Shown: one piece after another, positions 34,242 to 43,222 of the stretch | How positions within the stretch are numbered: the stretch's first letter is position 1 | How the letters are laid out: every line of letters starts with the position of its first letter | From: Chitinophaga pinensis | GTDB taxonomy: Bacteria; Bacteroidota; Bacteroidia; NS11-12g; UBA955 | NCBI GenBank assembly: GCA_945888525.1 | Contig: CAMDAF010000004.1 | Location: 53,483 to 117,482 of the forward strand | Length of the DNA stretch: 64,000 nucleotides | Direction of reading: 5' to 3' | The notes under the pieces: generated by a model | Seen by the model: the letters and a program-made list of their open reading frames with translations, nothing else | Databases searched by the model: none | Told to the model about the DNA's origin: nothing | Translations under genes and position numbers: made by a program

Positions 34242-36509
34242 TTATGAATGTATCATCAATTTGGCAAATTTCAACACCAAGGTTTTTTGACCAACCTCAT
34301 CAAAATTTATTATTGCCTTTTTGTTGTCTCCATTGTCTTCAAGTTTTTGCACAGTACCCATTCCAAAGCGCTGGTGCTCCACCAATTGGCCTTCTTGAAT
34401 TTCGCTTGCATCATTTGGTTTGAAGTTTTCAGAAGTTTTAATTTCTGGAAGAGGCCTCGCTGTTTGCTTTCCTACAAACAAACCATATCCAGTGCCAAAA
34501 GCTTTATCGCCGCTGTTTTGTTTAGGTTGAAACAAAGGCTCTCTTATGCCAGGAACAGCGCTGTAATCAAGGTATTTTGCATCTATTTCTTCAATAAATC
34601 GACTGGGTTCACACGGAATTAAATTGCCGTACTTGAAACGGGAAGTCGCATAAGATAAAGTGAGTTTTTCTTCTGCACGTGTAGCAGCGACGTAAAACAA
34701 ACGGCGCTCTTCTTCTAGCTCTTGTCTGCTGTTTAGACTCAACATACTAGGAAATAGATTTTCCTCCAATCCAACGACGTAAACGTTTCTAAATTCAAGT
34801 CCTTTGCTGCTGTGGATAGTCATCAAGGTCACTTTATTGTTATCGTCATCATCTTTGTCTGCATCTGTGTACAGAGCGATGTCTTGCAAGAACGCCGATA
34901 AATCTTTTTCCTTTTCTGAAGTATCATCTTCTGTAAATTCCTTCATGGCATTTAACAATTCCACTAAGTTTTCATGTTTCGATACGCCTTCAACTGTTTT
35001 ATCTTCGTATAAAGTTTTTAGTAGGGTTGATTGTTTTGCAACATATTCAGCAATTTCATAGGCATTCTTGGTGTTCAACATGGTTTGGAAACTGCTAATC
35101 ATCATATGAAAATCGCGCAAATGGGCAGCTGCGGCACCAAGTATGGGGTAATGGTGTACTTCGCTTAAGATGCCCCAAATGGTTTTTTCATTTTCTGCGG
35201 CTAGAACCAAGAGTTTGTCAATGGTGGTATTTCCAATTTTACGCGCAGGATAATTGATAATCCGTTTAAGTGCTTCTTCGTCATTCGGATTTACAACCAC
35301 TCTGAGATAGGCAATCATGTCCTTAACCTCTTTTCTTTGGTAAAAACTCATGCCGCCATAAATTCTGTATGGAATATTGAGTTTCCTCAAAGATTCCTCA
35401 AATGATCTACTCTGCGCATTGGTTCTATACAGAATTGCAAAATCTGAATTCGCCTTTTGCTTTTGATTTTTTTCTTCAAAGATACTATTGGCTACAGACT
35501 TGCCCTCTTCATTGTCGCTTGGAGATTTGAAAATAGAAATCTTATCTCCCTCAGGGTTATCGGTGTATATTTTCTTGTCTAATTTTTCTTTGTTTTTAGC
35601 AATAATGCTGCTGCTGGCATTAACGATATTAGATGTACTTCGGTAATTGTGTTCGAGTTTAAACACATTTAAATCAGGGTAATCCTTCTCGAAATTCAGA
35701 ATATTGGCAATATTGGCGCCTCTAAACGAATAGATACTTTGAGAATCGTCGCCTACCACACAAAGATTTTCGTACATGGCGGCCAAACTTTTCACAATCA
35801 TGTATTGGCATAAATTTGTATCTTGATACTCATCCACCATGATAAACTTGAACTTGTGTTGGTATTTATTCAAGGCATCGGGATGGCCTTTTAAAAGCGC
35901 ATAGGTATTTAATAAAATATCGTCAAAGTCCATGGCCCCTGATTTAAAGCAACGGGCTTGGTAGGCTGCGAATATTTTAGACAGCAAAGGTCTACCAGTT
36001 GACGAATCCGATTCTAGTAATTCCGGAATTTTGATGTATTCTTTGGCGGTGATTAAACTGTTTTTACAATTGCTAATTCGGTTGTATACCACGCCTGGTT
36101 TGTATAGCTTTTCATCAAGGTTCATTTCCTTGACAATGGTTTTAATCAAACTTTTTGAGTCTTCCGTGTCATAAATTGTAAAATCCTTTGGGTAGCCAAT
36201 CTTTTCAGCTTCAACCCTTAAAATTTTTGCAAAGACAGAGTGAAACGTACCCATCCAAATATTTTTTGCCTCTCCACCCACAACCGTTTCAATGCGCCGC
36301 TTCATTTCCTTAGCCGCTTTATTTGTAAATGTCAGGGCTAAAATATTAAAGGCATCATTGCCTTGTTTAATGATGTGGGCTATGCGGTAGGTCAATACAC
36401 GGGTTTTTCCACTGCCAGCACCGGCAATAATCATTACAGGACCTTTAATACACATTGCGGCTTCGCGTTGTGTTTCATTTAATTTGTCTAAATACGGAGG
36501 ATGGCTCAT
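34242..36509 (-). CDS. ATP-dependent DNA helicase UvrD/PcrA
   Basis: Superfamily 1A 3'-5' helicase for excision/mismatch repair and replication-fork maintenance. The 755-residue protein has the full motif set: Q-motif region LNETQREA, Walker A MIIAGAGSGKTR, motif Ia LALTFTNKAAKEMK, Walker B FIMVDEYQDTN, motif III VGDDSQSIYSFRGA, motif IV LEHNYRST, motif V VTLMTIHSSKGLEFRNVYVVGLEE and motif VI RRLFYVAATRAEEKLTLS, with a C-terminal Tudor-like tail (VEHQRFGMGTVQKLEDNG). ATG 36509 gives the usual N-terminus; a start at 36557 is also possible because a -7 box is 15 nt upstream of it. Confidence 0.95.
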   Translation of the reverse strand: MSHPPYLDKLNETQREAAMCIKGPVMIIAGAGSGKTRVLTYRIAHIIKQGNDAFNILALTFTNKAAKEMKRRIETVVGGEAKNIWMGTFHSVFAKILRVEAEKIGYPKDFTIYDTEDSKSLIKTIVKEMNLDEKLYKPGVVYNRISNCKNSLITAKEYIKIPELLESDSSTGRPLLSKIFAAYQARCFKSGAMDFDDILLNTYALLKGHPDALNKYQHKFKFIMVDEYQDTNLCQYMIVKSLAAMYENLCVVGDDSQSIYSFRGANIANILNFEKDYPDLNVFKLEHNYRSTSNIVNASSSIIAKNKEKLDKKIYTDNPEGDKISIFKSPSDNEEGKSVANSIFEEKNQKQKANSDFAILYRTNAQSRSFEESLRKLNIPYRIYGGMSFYQRKEVKDMIAYLRVVVNPNDEEALKRIINYPARKIGNTTIDKLLVLAAENEKTIWGILSEVHHYPILGAAAAHLRDFHMMISSFQTMLNTKNAYEIAEYVAKQSTLLKTLYEDKTVEGVSKHENLVELLNAMKEFTEDDTSEKEKDLSAFLQDIALYTDADKDDDDNNKVTLMTIHSSKGLEFRNVYVVGLEENLFPSMLSLNSRQELEEERRLFYVAATRAEEKLTLSYATSRFKYGNLIPCEPSRFIEEIDAKYLDYSAVPGIREPLFQPKQNSGDKAFGTGYGLFVGKQTARPLPEIKTSENFKPNDASEIQEGQLVEHQRFGMGTVQKLEDNGDNKKAIINFDEVGQKTLVLKFAKLMIHS

Positions 36510-36572
36510 TTCAATAATATCCAAAATTTTACGGCTTAAAAATAGTCCCAAGCGCATTAAATCTAGAATCTA

Positions 36573-36580
36573 CAAAACTA
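36573..36580 (-). promoter_or_regulatory. -7 box upstream of uvrD/pcrA
   Basis: Minus strand TAGTTTTG, adjoining the T-rich tail of the upstream terminator; 15 nt before ATG 36557 and 63 nt before ATG 36509. Confidence 0.4.
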
Positions 36581-36617
36581 AAAGAACTTTGTGATTTATT
36601 ATTCACAAAGTTCTTTT
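36580..36617 (-). terminator. Intrinsic terminator after the TonB receptor gene
   Basis: Perfect 15-bp stem AAAAGAACTTTGTGA/TCACAAAGTTCTTTT with an 8-nt loop; 38 nt after the receptor stop. The stem is symmetrical, so it may act in both directions. Confidence 0.9.
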
Positions 36618-36655
36618 AAGAATCAAGAAAATATAAACCCCTGAGGTCTTGAATT

Positions 36656-39058
36656 TTAGAAATTTCCCCTTAAAGTGAACATCAGATTTCTGCCCGCTGC
36701 ACTGTAGCCAGAAGAGAAGGTTCTGTAGTGTTGGTCCAATAAATTCTCTACCGCCAATTGCACTTGTAAAGTTTTATTGATTTGATAGAATCCTCTGACA
36801 TTAAGTGTGTACCAAGCAGGATTAAACCCTTTAACCGGATCAGCAGAATACATGGCATTGTCTTCACCAACCAAATTATAATCAGTAGATTTTTTTGCAC
36901 CGTTAAATACAGAAAAGAATTCTGCTTTCCATTTGCTGTGTTTGTAAACCACTCCGAAACGACCGAACACCGGTGAAATATGATCTAATGGATAATCGGT
37001 GGTATCGGTTTTAATTCTAGCAAACGTATAGTTAACACTTCCACTGAAACTCAACTTTTTGTTGATGTCATAATTCATTCCTAAATACCCGCCATAGATG
37101 TAGGCATTTTGAGCATTTTGAACTGAATAAATTTGACTGTTAACGCCATCAAAAGTAATGGTGTCTTTTCCATTCAATTGAGACCGCCCAAGGGTTAAGG
37201 CATTGCTGTATTTAGAATAGTATCCATTCACTTCCACATTTAGTTTTTTCTTAAATGTTTTGCTAACGGTTACATCCAAATTGGTGGTTTGCTCAGGTTT
37301 AACAAATGCATTGGGAATAATTACTCTTCCTTTCTTACTTTCAAACACTTTGGTCATGTCGTCTACATTGGCTGCTCTGAAACCGGTAGAAACTGTTCCT
37401 GCAATTTTCAAATCATTTTTACCCAAATAAACCAGACCTAAATTACCACTGGTGTTTTGATTGTTTTGAACGATGCTATTGCCCAAGAAAGGAAAAAACG
37501 TTTTGTCGTTAAAGTTTGATTTTAAGTAAGTACTTGTAAATCGAATTCCAGTGTTCAAAATTATTCGTTTAGAAAAATATGCACTTTGGGTTGCATACAA
37601 TGCCATGGTTCTCATTTTAGAACCGCCATCTGGGTAACGGGTACTTTGAGCTGTGATTGCCCCAGAATTTACATTTTCTTTATTGGCTGTTGACTGCACG
37701 TCGTTATGGGTTATTTCAGCTCCATATCTCAACTCACTTTTAGGACTTATTTCTTTTTGAAAATCTGCATTAAAGGTGCTTACTTTAACATGCTCATTTC
37801 TATGGGTGATATTAGAACTGCCAAACCCTCTGCTGTGTCTGCTTTCTTTAATGTCTTGATAAGCGATTAGGATATTGGCCTGATCGTAGGCAATTGTCTT
37901 TATAATGCTTGACAATTTATACGAGAACATGGTTCTGGTTTGAGGACCATAATACCAAGTAGACTGCGCTGGCTTACCCAAACTTATTTCTGTTAAACGG
38001 TCGTACCTTGGCACATCGCTGGTATTAGAATGTTGAACATTTAACAAATGGCTTACATATTTATTTTGTTGGAACAGAACTTTTTGCATCAGGTCCCATT
38101 GCTTATAGCCGGTGGGATTTTGAACAAATGAATCTGGATTCATTACCATGCTGTCTTTGTTTCCGAAACGCTCGGCATAAAACGTTCTTCGCCCCCAGCT
38201 TTCATAGCCTTTGGTTGGGCGTTTACCTATGGTCATATCACCGAAATCGCTCACCGTTACAGAACTTAAAAACGCCCATTTTTTTAATCCGATGTTAAAA
38301 TCGAAGTGGCCGGTTTTCTCATTCATAGCGGTACCGAGGCGGGTAAAAGCCATGGCTTTGATCAATGTTTTATTGCCCGTAGCAAGCAAGGGTTTCTTGG
38401 TGTAAAAATGCACCACACCACCCAAGGCATCGCTACCATATACGACAGAACCGGGCCCAAACAACAGTTCTGTTTTGTCCAACATATTGTTGTCAACGCT
38501 TAATACGTTTTGAAGATGACCACCTCTATATATGGCATTGTTCATGCGCACACCATCGATAACCATTAGGACTTTATTGGCTTCAAAACCGCGCATTGCT
38601 ATGCTACCTCCACCCATTTGACTTTTTTGTATAAATGCTCTACCGCTTTGCTGCAAAACATCCGCTGTACTGGCTTGACCCATAAACTGAATTTGCTTTT
38701 GGTCAATTACCGCCACTTGCTGAGCGATATCGCTTGTTTTTTCTGCAAATTTCGATGCAGAAACAACATAACCATTGATGTCGTAGGCACGCTCTGACAT
38801 CAAAACTGTAAAGTTTACCGCTTTCAATTGATCGCTGTATAATGAATCACTAAAGTAACCGACCTTAGAAAAAACATAAATCCCATTATTTCCAACTGGC
38901 ACATCGGCAAAATCCACTTGGCCCTTTGCATTTGTATACTGATAATTAACCGAAACACCTTCAAGTGCTTGTAAAGTAGACTTGTCTTTAACCGTAATGG
39001 TTTGGGCGAAAGCCTGAACACCCAAAATAAACATTGCGAATACTAAATTTCTTTTCAT
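36656..39058 (-). CDS. TonB-dependent outer-membrane receptor
   Basis: Energy-dependent outer-membrane importer, 800 residues. Signal peptide (about 1-18, ending AFAQ), a carboxypeptidase-like regulatory domain (20-90, LQALEGVSVNYQYTNAKGQVDF), a plug (about 110-225: SKMGGGSIAMRGFEANKVLMVIDGVRMN-type segment, TELLFGPGSVVYGSDALGGVVHFYTKK) and a 22-strand barrel ending in NLMFTLRGNF with terminal Phe. The barrel contains GFRAANVDDMTKVF and PEQTTNLDVTVSK. The plug resembles haem/haemoglobin-type receptors, but the ligand cannot be fixed from sequence. It follows a small exported protein gene by 88 nt and is followed by a strong terminator. Confidence 0.92.
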   Translation of the reverse strand: MKRNLVFAMFILGVQAFAQTITVKDKSTLQALEGVSVNYQYTNAKGQVDFADVPVGNNGIYVFSKVGYFSDSLYSDQLKAVNFTVLMSERAYDINGYVVSASKFAEKTSDIAQQVAVIDQKQIQFMGQASTADVLQQSGRAFIQKSQMGGGSIAMRGFEANKVLMVIDGVRMNNAIYRGGHLQNVLSVDNNMLDKTELLFGPGSVVYGSDALGGVVHFYTKKPLLATGNKTLIKAMAFTRLGTAMNEKTGHFDFNIGLKKWAFLSSVTVSDFGDMTIGKRPTKGYESWGRRTFYAERFGNKDSMVMNPDSFVQNPTGYKQWDLMQKVLFQQNKYVSHLLNVQHSNTSDVPRYDRLTEISLGKPAQSTWYYGPQTRTMFSYKLSSIIKTIAYDQANILIAYQDIKESRHSRGFGSSNITHRNEHVKVSTFNADFQKEISPKSELRYGAEITHNDVQSTANKENVNSGAITAQSTRYPDGGSKMRTMALYATQSAYFSKRIILNTGIRFTSTYLKSNFNDKTFFPFLGNSIVQNNQNTSGNLGLVYLGKNDLKIAGTVSTGFRAANVDDMTKVFESKKGRVIIPNAFVKPEQTTNLDVTVSKTFKKKLNVEVNGYYSKYSNALTLGRSQLNGKDTITFDGVNSQIYSVQNAQNAYIYGGYLGMNYDINKKLSFSGSVNYTFARIKTDTTDYPLDHISPVFGRFGVVYKHSKWKAEFFSVFNGAKKSTDYNLVGEDNAMYSADPVKGFNPAWYTLNVRGFYQINKTLQVQLAVENLLDQHYRTFSSGYSAAGRNLMFTLRGNF

Positions 39059-39146
39059 TGTAAATTAAATTGAATTGATAAAGCATTTTACCGAAATAAA
39101 TTGCATAGAAATTTCAAACACGGCTGTAGTGTTTGAAAACGATAAA

Positions 39147-39659
39147 TTAACTCAATTTAATTGGTGGCCTATACAATGAAGCAGCGTATTGATTTTTATA
39201 ATCACTGCTATTCAAACTGCAAAACCCCTGTTTTAGAGAGGCAAGTGCTCTCTCATCATTTTTGAACAATCTAGAAATCATACAAAACTTTTTAAGCATT
39301 TCATCCAGCACAGTACTTTGCTTTTTGTTTTTATCCAAAGATTTGTAGAGTTCAATTTCTTTTTTATCATTTACACAATGGTATAATTTACCATCCTTGG
39401 TTGTTTCAATTTTTACAACATCATATTTTTCCGAGCCTAAAAAAAATTCTTTTGGATGTTCCCATTCTGCATATTCAAGTTCCTTTTCTGAAAACAAAGT
39501 CAAATCTGCGTTGTGAAGACCCTTTTTCAACTCAGCCTTCATTAAAGTTTTAATTGCCTTCTTGTGCTTTCTGATTTCAGAAATGGTGTATAAAGAAATG
39601 AATCCTGACTGCACCAAAAGCGAAGAAATAAACACGAATATGACTGCAGTTTTAAACAC
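39147..39659 (-). CDS. Small exported protein paired with the TonB receptor
   Basis: A 170-residue protein with an N-terminal signal/anchor helix (about 4-23, AVIFVFISSLLVQSGFISLY), then a charged soluble domain (KKAIKTLMKAELKKGLHNADLTLFSEKELEYAEWEHPKEFFLGSEKYDVVK ...) and a C-terminal RPPIKLS tail. Small proteins of this build ending in a PP motif are often found next to TonB-dependent receptors in Bacteroidota; I recognise the context but not a function. Same strand as the receptor, 88 nt upstream, and preceded by a -7 box 10 nt from its ATG, so it is probably the first gene of the receptor operon. Confidence 0.75.
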   Translation of the reverse strand: MFKTAVIFVFISSLLVQSGFISLYTISEIRKHKKAIKTLMKAELKKGLHNADLTLFSEKELEYAEWEHPKEFFLGSEKYDVVKIETTKDGKLYHCVNDKKEIELYKSLDKNKKQSTVLDEMLKKFCMISRLFKNDERALASLKQGFCSLNSSDYKNQYAASLYRPPIKLS

Positions 39660-39669
39660 GAATGAATGG

Positions 39670-39677
39670 CAAATATA
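39670..39677 (-). promoter_or_regulatory. -7 box of the small protein/TonB receptor operon
   Basis: Minus strand TATATTTG, 10 nt before the ATG at 39659. Confidence 0.45.
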
Positions 39678-39730
39678 AGTTATTTTTTATTCAGTTAAAA
39701 TTAACCGACCTTTGCAGGTCAAAATCAAGC

Positions 39731-42559
39731 ATGGACCAATCGGAAAACATAGAGATAATAGGCGCAGCAGAGCATAATTTAAAGCATGTAGATTTAAGTT
39801 TTCCGCGCAACAAGTTGGTGGTTTTCACCGGACTAAGTGGAAGTGGAAAATCGAGTCTCGCTTTTGACACCATTTTTGCCGAAGGTCAAAGAAGGTATTT
39901 GGAAACTTTCTCTGCCTATGCTCGACAGTTTATCGGCGACATGAAACGGCCTCAGGTTGATAAAATAAATGGCCTTTCTCCAGTTATAAGCATAGAACAA
40001 AAAACCGTAAGCCGCAATCCGCGTTCTACAGTTGGAACAATAACCGAGGTATACGATTTTCTTAGATTGTTATTTGCCAGAGCTGCAGATGCCTACAGCT
40101 ATTTGTCTGAAAAGAAAATGGTTCGTTTTAGTGAGGCTCAGATTCTAGAATTAATCATTGATCAATTCAGCCTTAAAAAAATAACCGTTTTAGCCCCAGT
40201 TATTAAAGGCAGAAAGGGACATTACCGTGAGTTGTTCGAACAAATCAGAAAACAAGGCTACCGCAAAGTTAGAGTGGATGGAAAATTAATGGAAATTGAA
40301 GTGGACATGCAACTTGACCGATACAAAATCCACGACATTGATGTGGTTATTGACCGCATCGAGCCAAGCGATGCAAATAAAACCCGCATCCACGAGAGTA
40401 TAAAAACAGCGTTTAAAGTAGGCAAAGGCACTTTATCCGTAATGGACAATTCTGATGATAAAGTGTATTTCTACAGCCAGTTTTTAATGGATCCTGAAAC
40501 GGGATTGAGTTATGACGAACCACAGCCAAACACATTCTCATTTAACAGCCCATATGGCGCTTGCCCTAATTGCAACGGACTAGGTATTGTAAGCGAAGTA
40601 GCGGTTGAAAACATTATACCCGACAGGAGCAAAAGCATCAACAAAGGTGGCTTATTGCCAATTGGCGAATTGCGTGAGAATTTCACCTTTGCACAATTGC
40701 GTGGTTTGGCTAAAAAATTTAAATTTAGTTTGGCCGACCCTTTGGAAAAATTGTCTGATGAAATTATCGATGTTATTATGCATGGGAGTGAGGAATCGTT
40801 TCCAATTACCTACACCAATTATGAATTTAAAACCATTAATACTGAGACAGTTTTTAGAGGAATTATTCCAATCATTGAGGAACAATATTATGAGGGTAAA
40901 AGTGACTCATTGAGCAAATGGGCTGAAGAATTCATGCACAGCAAGGCTTGCCCAGTTTGTGAAGGCAAACGTTTGAAAAAAGAGGCCCTTTACTACCGTT
41001 TTGAAAACTTGAACATTGCCGATTTGTCGATGATGTCCATTAAAGAATTGAGCAAATGGCTGGACACGGCATTAGACAAATTAAGCGATAGACAAAGAAT
41101 TATTGCCGCAGAAATCATCAAGGAAATTAAAACCCGTGTTGGTTTTCTTTGCAATGTTGGCCTCGATTATTTAACATTAAACAGCCCATCAAATACCCTA
41201 AGTGGCGGAGAGGCACAACGCATTCGTTTGGCCACACAAATAGGCTCTCAATTGGTGAATGTGCTTTATATATTGGATGAACCAAGTATTGGTTTGCACC
41301 AAAGAGACAACGAAAAACTAATCAATTCACTTAAAGAATTGCGCGATTTAGGCAATTCAGTTATTGTTGTAGAACACGACAAGGACATGATAGAGCAATG
41401 CGATTACATTGTCGACATTGGCCCAAGGGCTGGTATTCACGGTGGAAAAATTTGCGCTTTCGGTACTTACGACGAATTCATTAAATTGGATTCGATTACT
41501 GCTCAATACATCAATGGCAAGAAAAAAATTGACGTGCCGTTAAATCGACGCAAAGCGGGCAAAGAAAAAATCAGTTTAAAAGGATGTACTGGCCATAATT
41601 TAAAGAATGTTGACATCGATATTCCATTGGGAATTTTTGTGTGTGTTACTGGCGTTTCAGGCAGCGGTAAATCGTCTTTGATCAACGAAACCCTCTACCC
41701 TATTTTAGCCAAACATGTATACAACAGCAAATACCAGGTGTTGCCGCACAAAAGCATTTCAGGCCTAGAGCATATTGACAAAGTAATACGAATTGACCAA
41801 GCACCAATAGGCAGAACCCCAAGAAGCAATCCTGCTACTTATACCGGCACATTCAGCGATATAAGAAATTTATTCGCCATGTTGCCAGAAGCGAAAATCA
41901 GGGGCTACAAACCAGGTAGATTCTCATTTAACGTGAGTGGCGGCAGATGTGAAGCATGCAAAGGTGGCGGTTACAAAATCATACAAATGAATTTCCTTCC
42001 TGATGTTGAGGTATTGTGCGATGTGTGCAATGGCCGTCGATACAACAGAGAGACATTGGAAGTGCGCTATAAGGGTAAAAGCATCAACGATGTTTTGGAC
42101 ATGCCAATTGAGCAAGCCGTTGACTTTTTTGACAACATGCCAACCATTAGCAGAAGATTACAAGCATTAAAAGATGTAGGTTTAGGGTATATTACTTTAG
42201 GGCAATCTTCAACCACTTTGAGTGGAGGAGAAGCCCAAAGGGTAAAATTAGCGGAAGAGCTCGCCAAAAAGGACACTGGAAAAACCTTTTATATATTGGA
42301 CGAACCTACCACGGGCCTGCATTTTGAAGACATCAATGTGTTGCTGCATGTTTTGCAAAAGTTAACCGATAGAGGCAATAGTATTTTGGTCATAGAGCAC
42401 AATATGGATGTGATAAAAGTAGCCGATTATATCATCGATTTAGGCCCGGAAGGTGGCAGTGGCGGTGGAGAAATTTTAGCTGTTGGCAGTCCAGAGGAAG
42501 TGATTAAAGTAAAAAAGAGCCATACGGCAAGATTCTTAGCAAAAGAACTAAAAGCATAA
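39731..42559 (+). CDS. uvrA: Excinuclease ABC subunit A
   Basis: DNA damage sensor of nucleotide excision repair, a dimeric ABC ATPase. The 942-residue product has two ATPase halves: first Walker A TGLSGSGKSS with FAEGQRRYLETFSAYARQF, signature NTLSGGEAQRIRL and LYILDEPSIGLHQRD; second Walker A TGVSGSGKSS, signature TTLSGGEAQRVKLAEEL and YILDEPTTGLHFEDI. Zinc fingers are visible as CPNCNGLG..., CPVCEGKR and CEACKGGG...CDVCNGRRYN. An open frame runs back to 39662, but family members start at the NIEIIGAAEHNLK region, so ATG 39731 is used. A pentapeptide-repeat gene begins at the next base after the stop. Confidence 0.98.
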   Translation: MDQSENIEIIGAAEHNLKHVDLSFPRNKLVVFTGLSGSGKSSLAFDTIFAEGQRRYLETFSAYARQFIGDMKRPQVDKINGLSPVISIEQKTVSRNPRSTVGTITEVYDFLRLLFARAADAYSYLSEKKMVRFSEAQILELIIDQFSLKKITVLAPVIKGRKGHYRELFEQIRKQGYRKVRVDGKLMEIEVDMQLDRYKIHDIDVVIDRIEPSDANKTRIHESIKTAFKVGKGTLSVMDNSDDKVYFYSQFLMDPETGLSYDEPQPNTFSFNSPYGACPNCNGLGIVSEVAVENIIPDRSKSINKGGLLPIGELRENFTFAQLRGLAKKFKFSLADPLEKLSDEIIDVIMHGSEESFPITYTNYEFKTINTETVFRGIIPIIEEQYYEGKSDSLSKWAEEFMHSKACPVCEGKRLKKEALYYRFENLNIADLSMMSIKELSKWLDTALDKLSDRQRIIAAEIIKEIKTRVGFLCNVGLDYLTLNSPSNTLSGGEAQRIRLATQIGSQLVNVLYILDEPSIGLHQRDNEKLINSLKELRDLGNSVIVVEHDKDMIEQCDYIVDIGPRAGIHGGKICAFGTYDEFIKLDSITAQYINGKKKIDVPLNRRKAGKEKISLKGCTGHNLKNVDIDIPLGIFVCVTGVSGSGKSSLINETLYPILAKHVYNSKYQVLPHKSISGLEHIDKVIRIDQAPIGRTPRSNPATYTGTFSDIRNLFAMLPEAKIRGYKPGRFSFNVSGGRCEACKGGGYKIIQMNFLPDVEVLCDVCNGRRYNRETLEVRYKGKSINDVLDMPIEQAVDFFDNMPTISRRLQALKDVGLGYITLGQSSTTLSGGEAQRVKLAEELAKKDTGKTFYILDEPTTGLHFEDINVLLHVLQKLTDRGNSILVIEHNMDVIKVADYIIDLGPEGGSGGGEILAVGSPEEVIKVKKSHTARFLAKELKA

Positions 42560-43126
42560 ATGGTAGATATTGAAGGACAATCATTCAAGAACATTGACTT
42601 CTCTTTAGAAGCTATCAAAAAAGGGGAATACAATAAATGTGTATTTATCCAATGCAATTTATCAGAACAAGATTTAACAGATTCCAATTTTTCTGAATGT
42701 GAATTTCATGCCTGTAATTTGAGCATGTTAAATTTACATGGGGTGGCACTGCGCAATATAAAATTTAAAGATTGTAAACTATTGGGCGTTCACTTTGAAC
42801 ATTGCAATGAATTCTTGTTTGAAGTGGGTTTTGAAAATTGCCAATTGGATTTATCGTCTTTTTACAAATTAGGATTAAAGAAAACCCTTTTCAAGACTTG
42901 CAGTTTGCATGAAGTGGATTTTACTTTATGCGATTTGAGCCAAGCGGTGTTTGATGAATGCAGTTTAATGGGTGCAACATTTGACAACACGAAATTAGAG
43001 GCTTGCGATTTTAGAACAGCCGTTCATTATGCCATAAATCCCGAGATTAACAAAATCAAAAAAGCGAAATTTTCGGTTCAAGGATTACCCGGTTTGTTGT
43101 ACCAATACGGCATAGAAGTGGAATAA
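42560..43126 (+). CDS. Pentapeptide-repeat protein (Qnr/McbG-like)
   Basis: A 188-residue protein built almost entirely of A(D/N)LXX-type pentapeptides, giving a right-handed quadrilateral beta-helix: examples are CNLSEQDLTDSNFSECEFHACNL, VDFTLCDLSQAVFDECSLMGATF and TKLEACDFRTAV, with many Cys/Phe centres as in Qnr, McbG and MfpA. Those relatives mimic B-form DNA and bind DNA gyrase. It ends IKKAKFSVQGLPGLLYQYGIEVE, the hydrophobic cap also typical of Qnr-like proteins. Its ATG follows the uvrA stop with no gap, so it is cotranscribed and probably translationally coupled. A gyrase role here is inference. Confidence 0.9.
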   Translation: MVDIEGQSFKNIDFSLEAIKKGEYNKCVFIQCNLSEQDLTDSNFSECEFHACNLSMLNLHGVALRNIKFKDCKLLGVHFEHCNEFLFEVGFENCQLDLSSFYKLGLKKTLFKTCSLHEVDFTLCDLSQAVFDECSLMGATFDNTKLEACDFRTAVHYAINPEINKIKKAKFSVQGLPGLLYQYGIEVE

Positions 43127-43204
43127 TTTATTTATTTCAAAATAAAGGTAGGGAGCCAAAATCATCAGCTCCAGCTACTCTAATTTTATTTTATGAAAAA
43201 TGAT

Positions 43205-43212
43205 TATCTTTG
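43205..43212 (+). promoter_or_regulatory. -7 box of gcvT
   Basis: TATCTTTG, 10 nt before the ATG at 43223. No good -33. Confidence 0.4.
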
Positions 43213-43222
43213 AACCTTTAAT

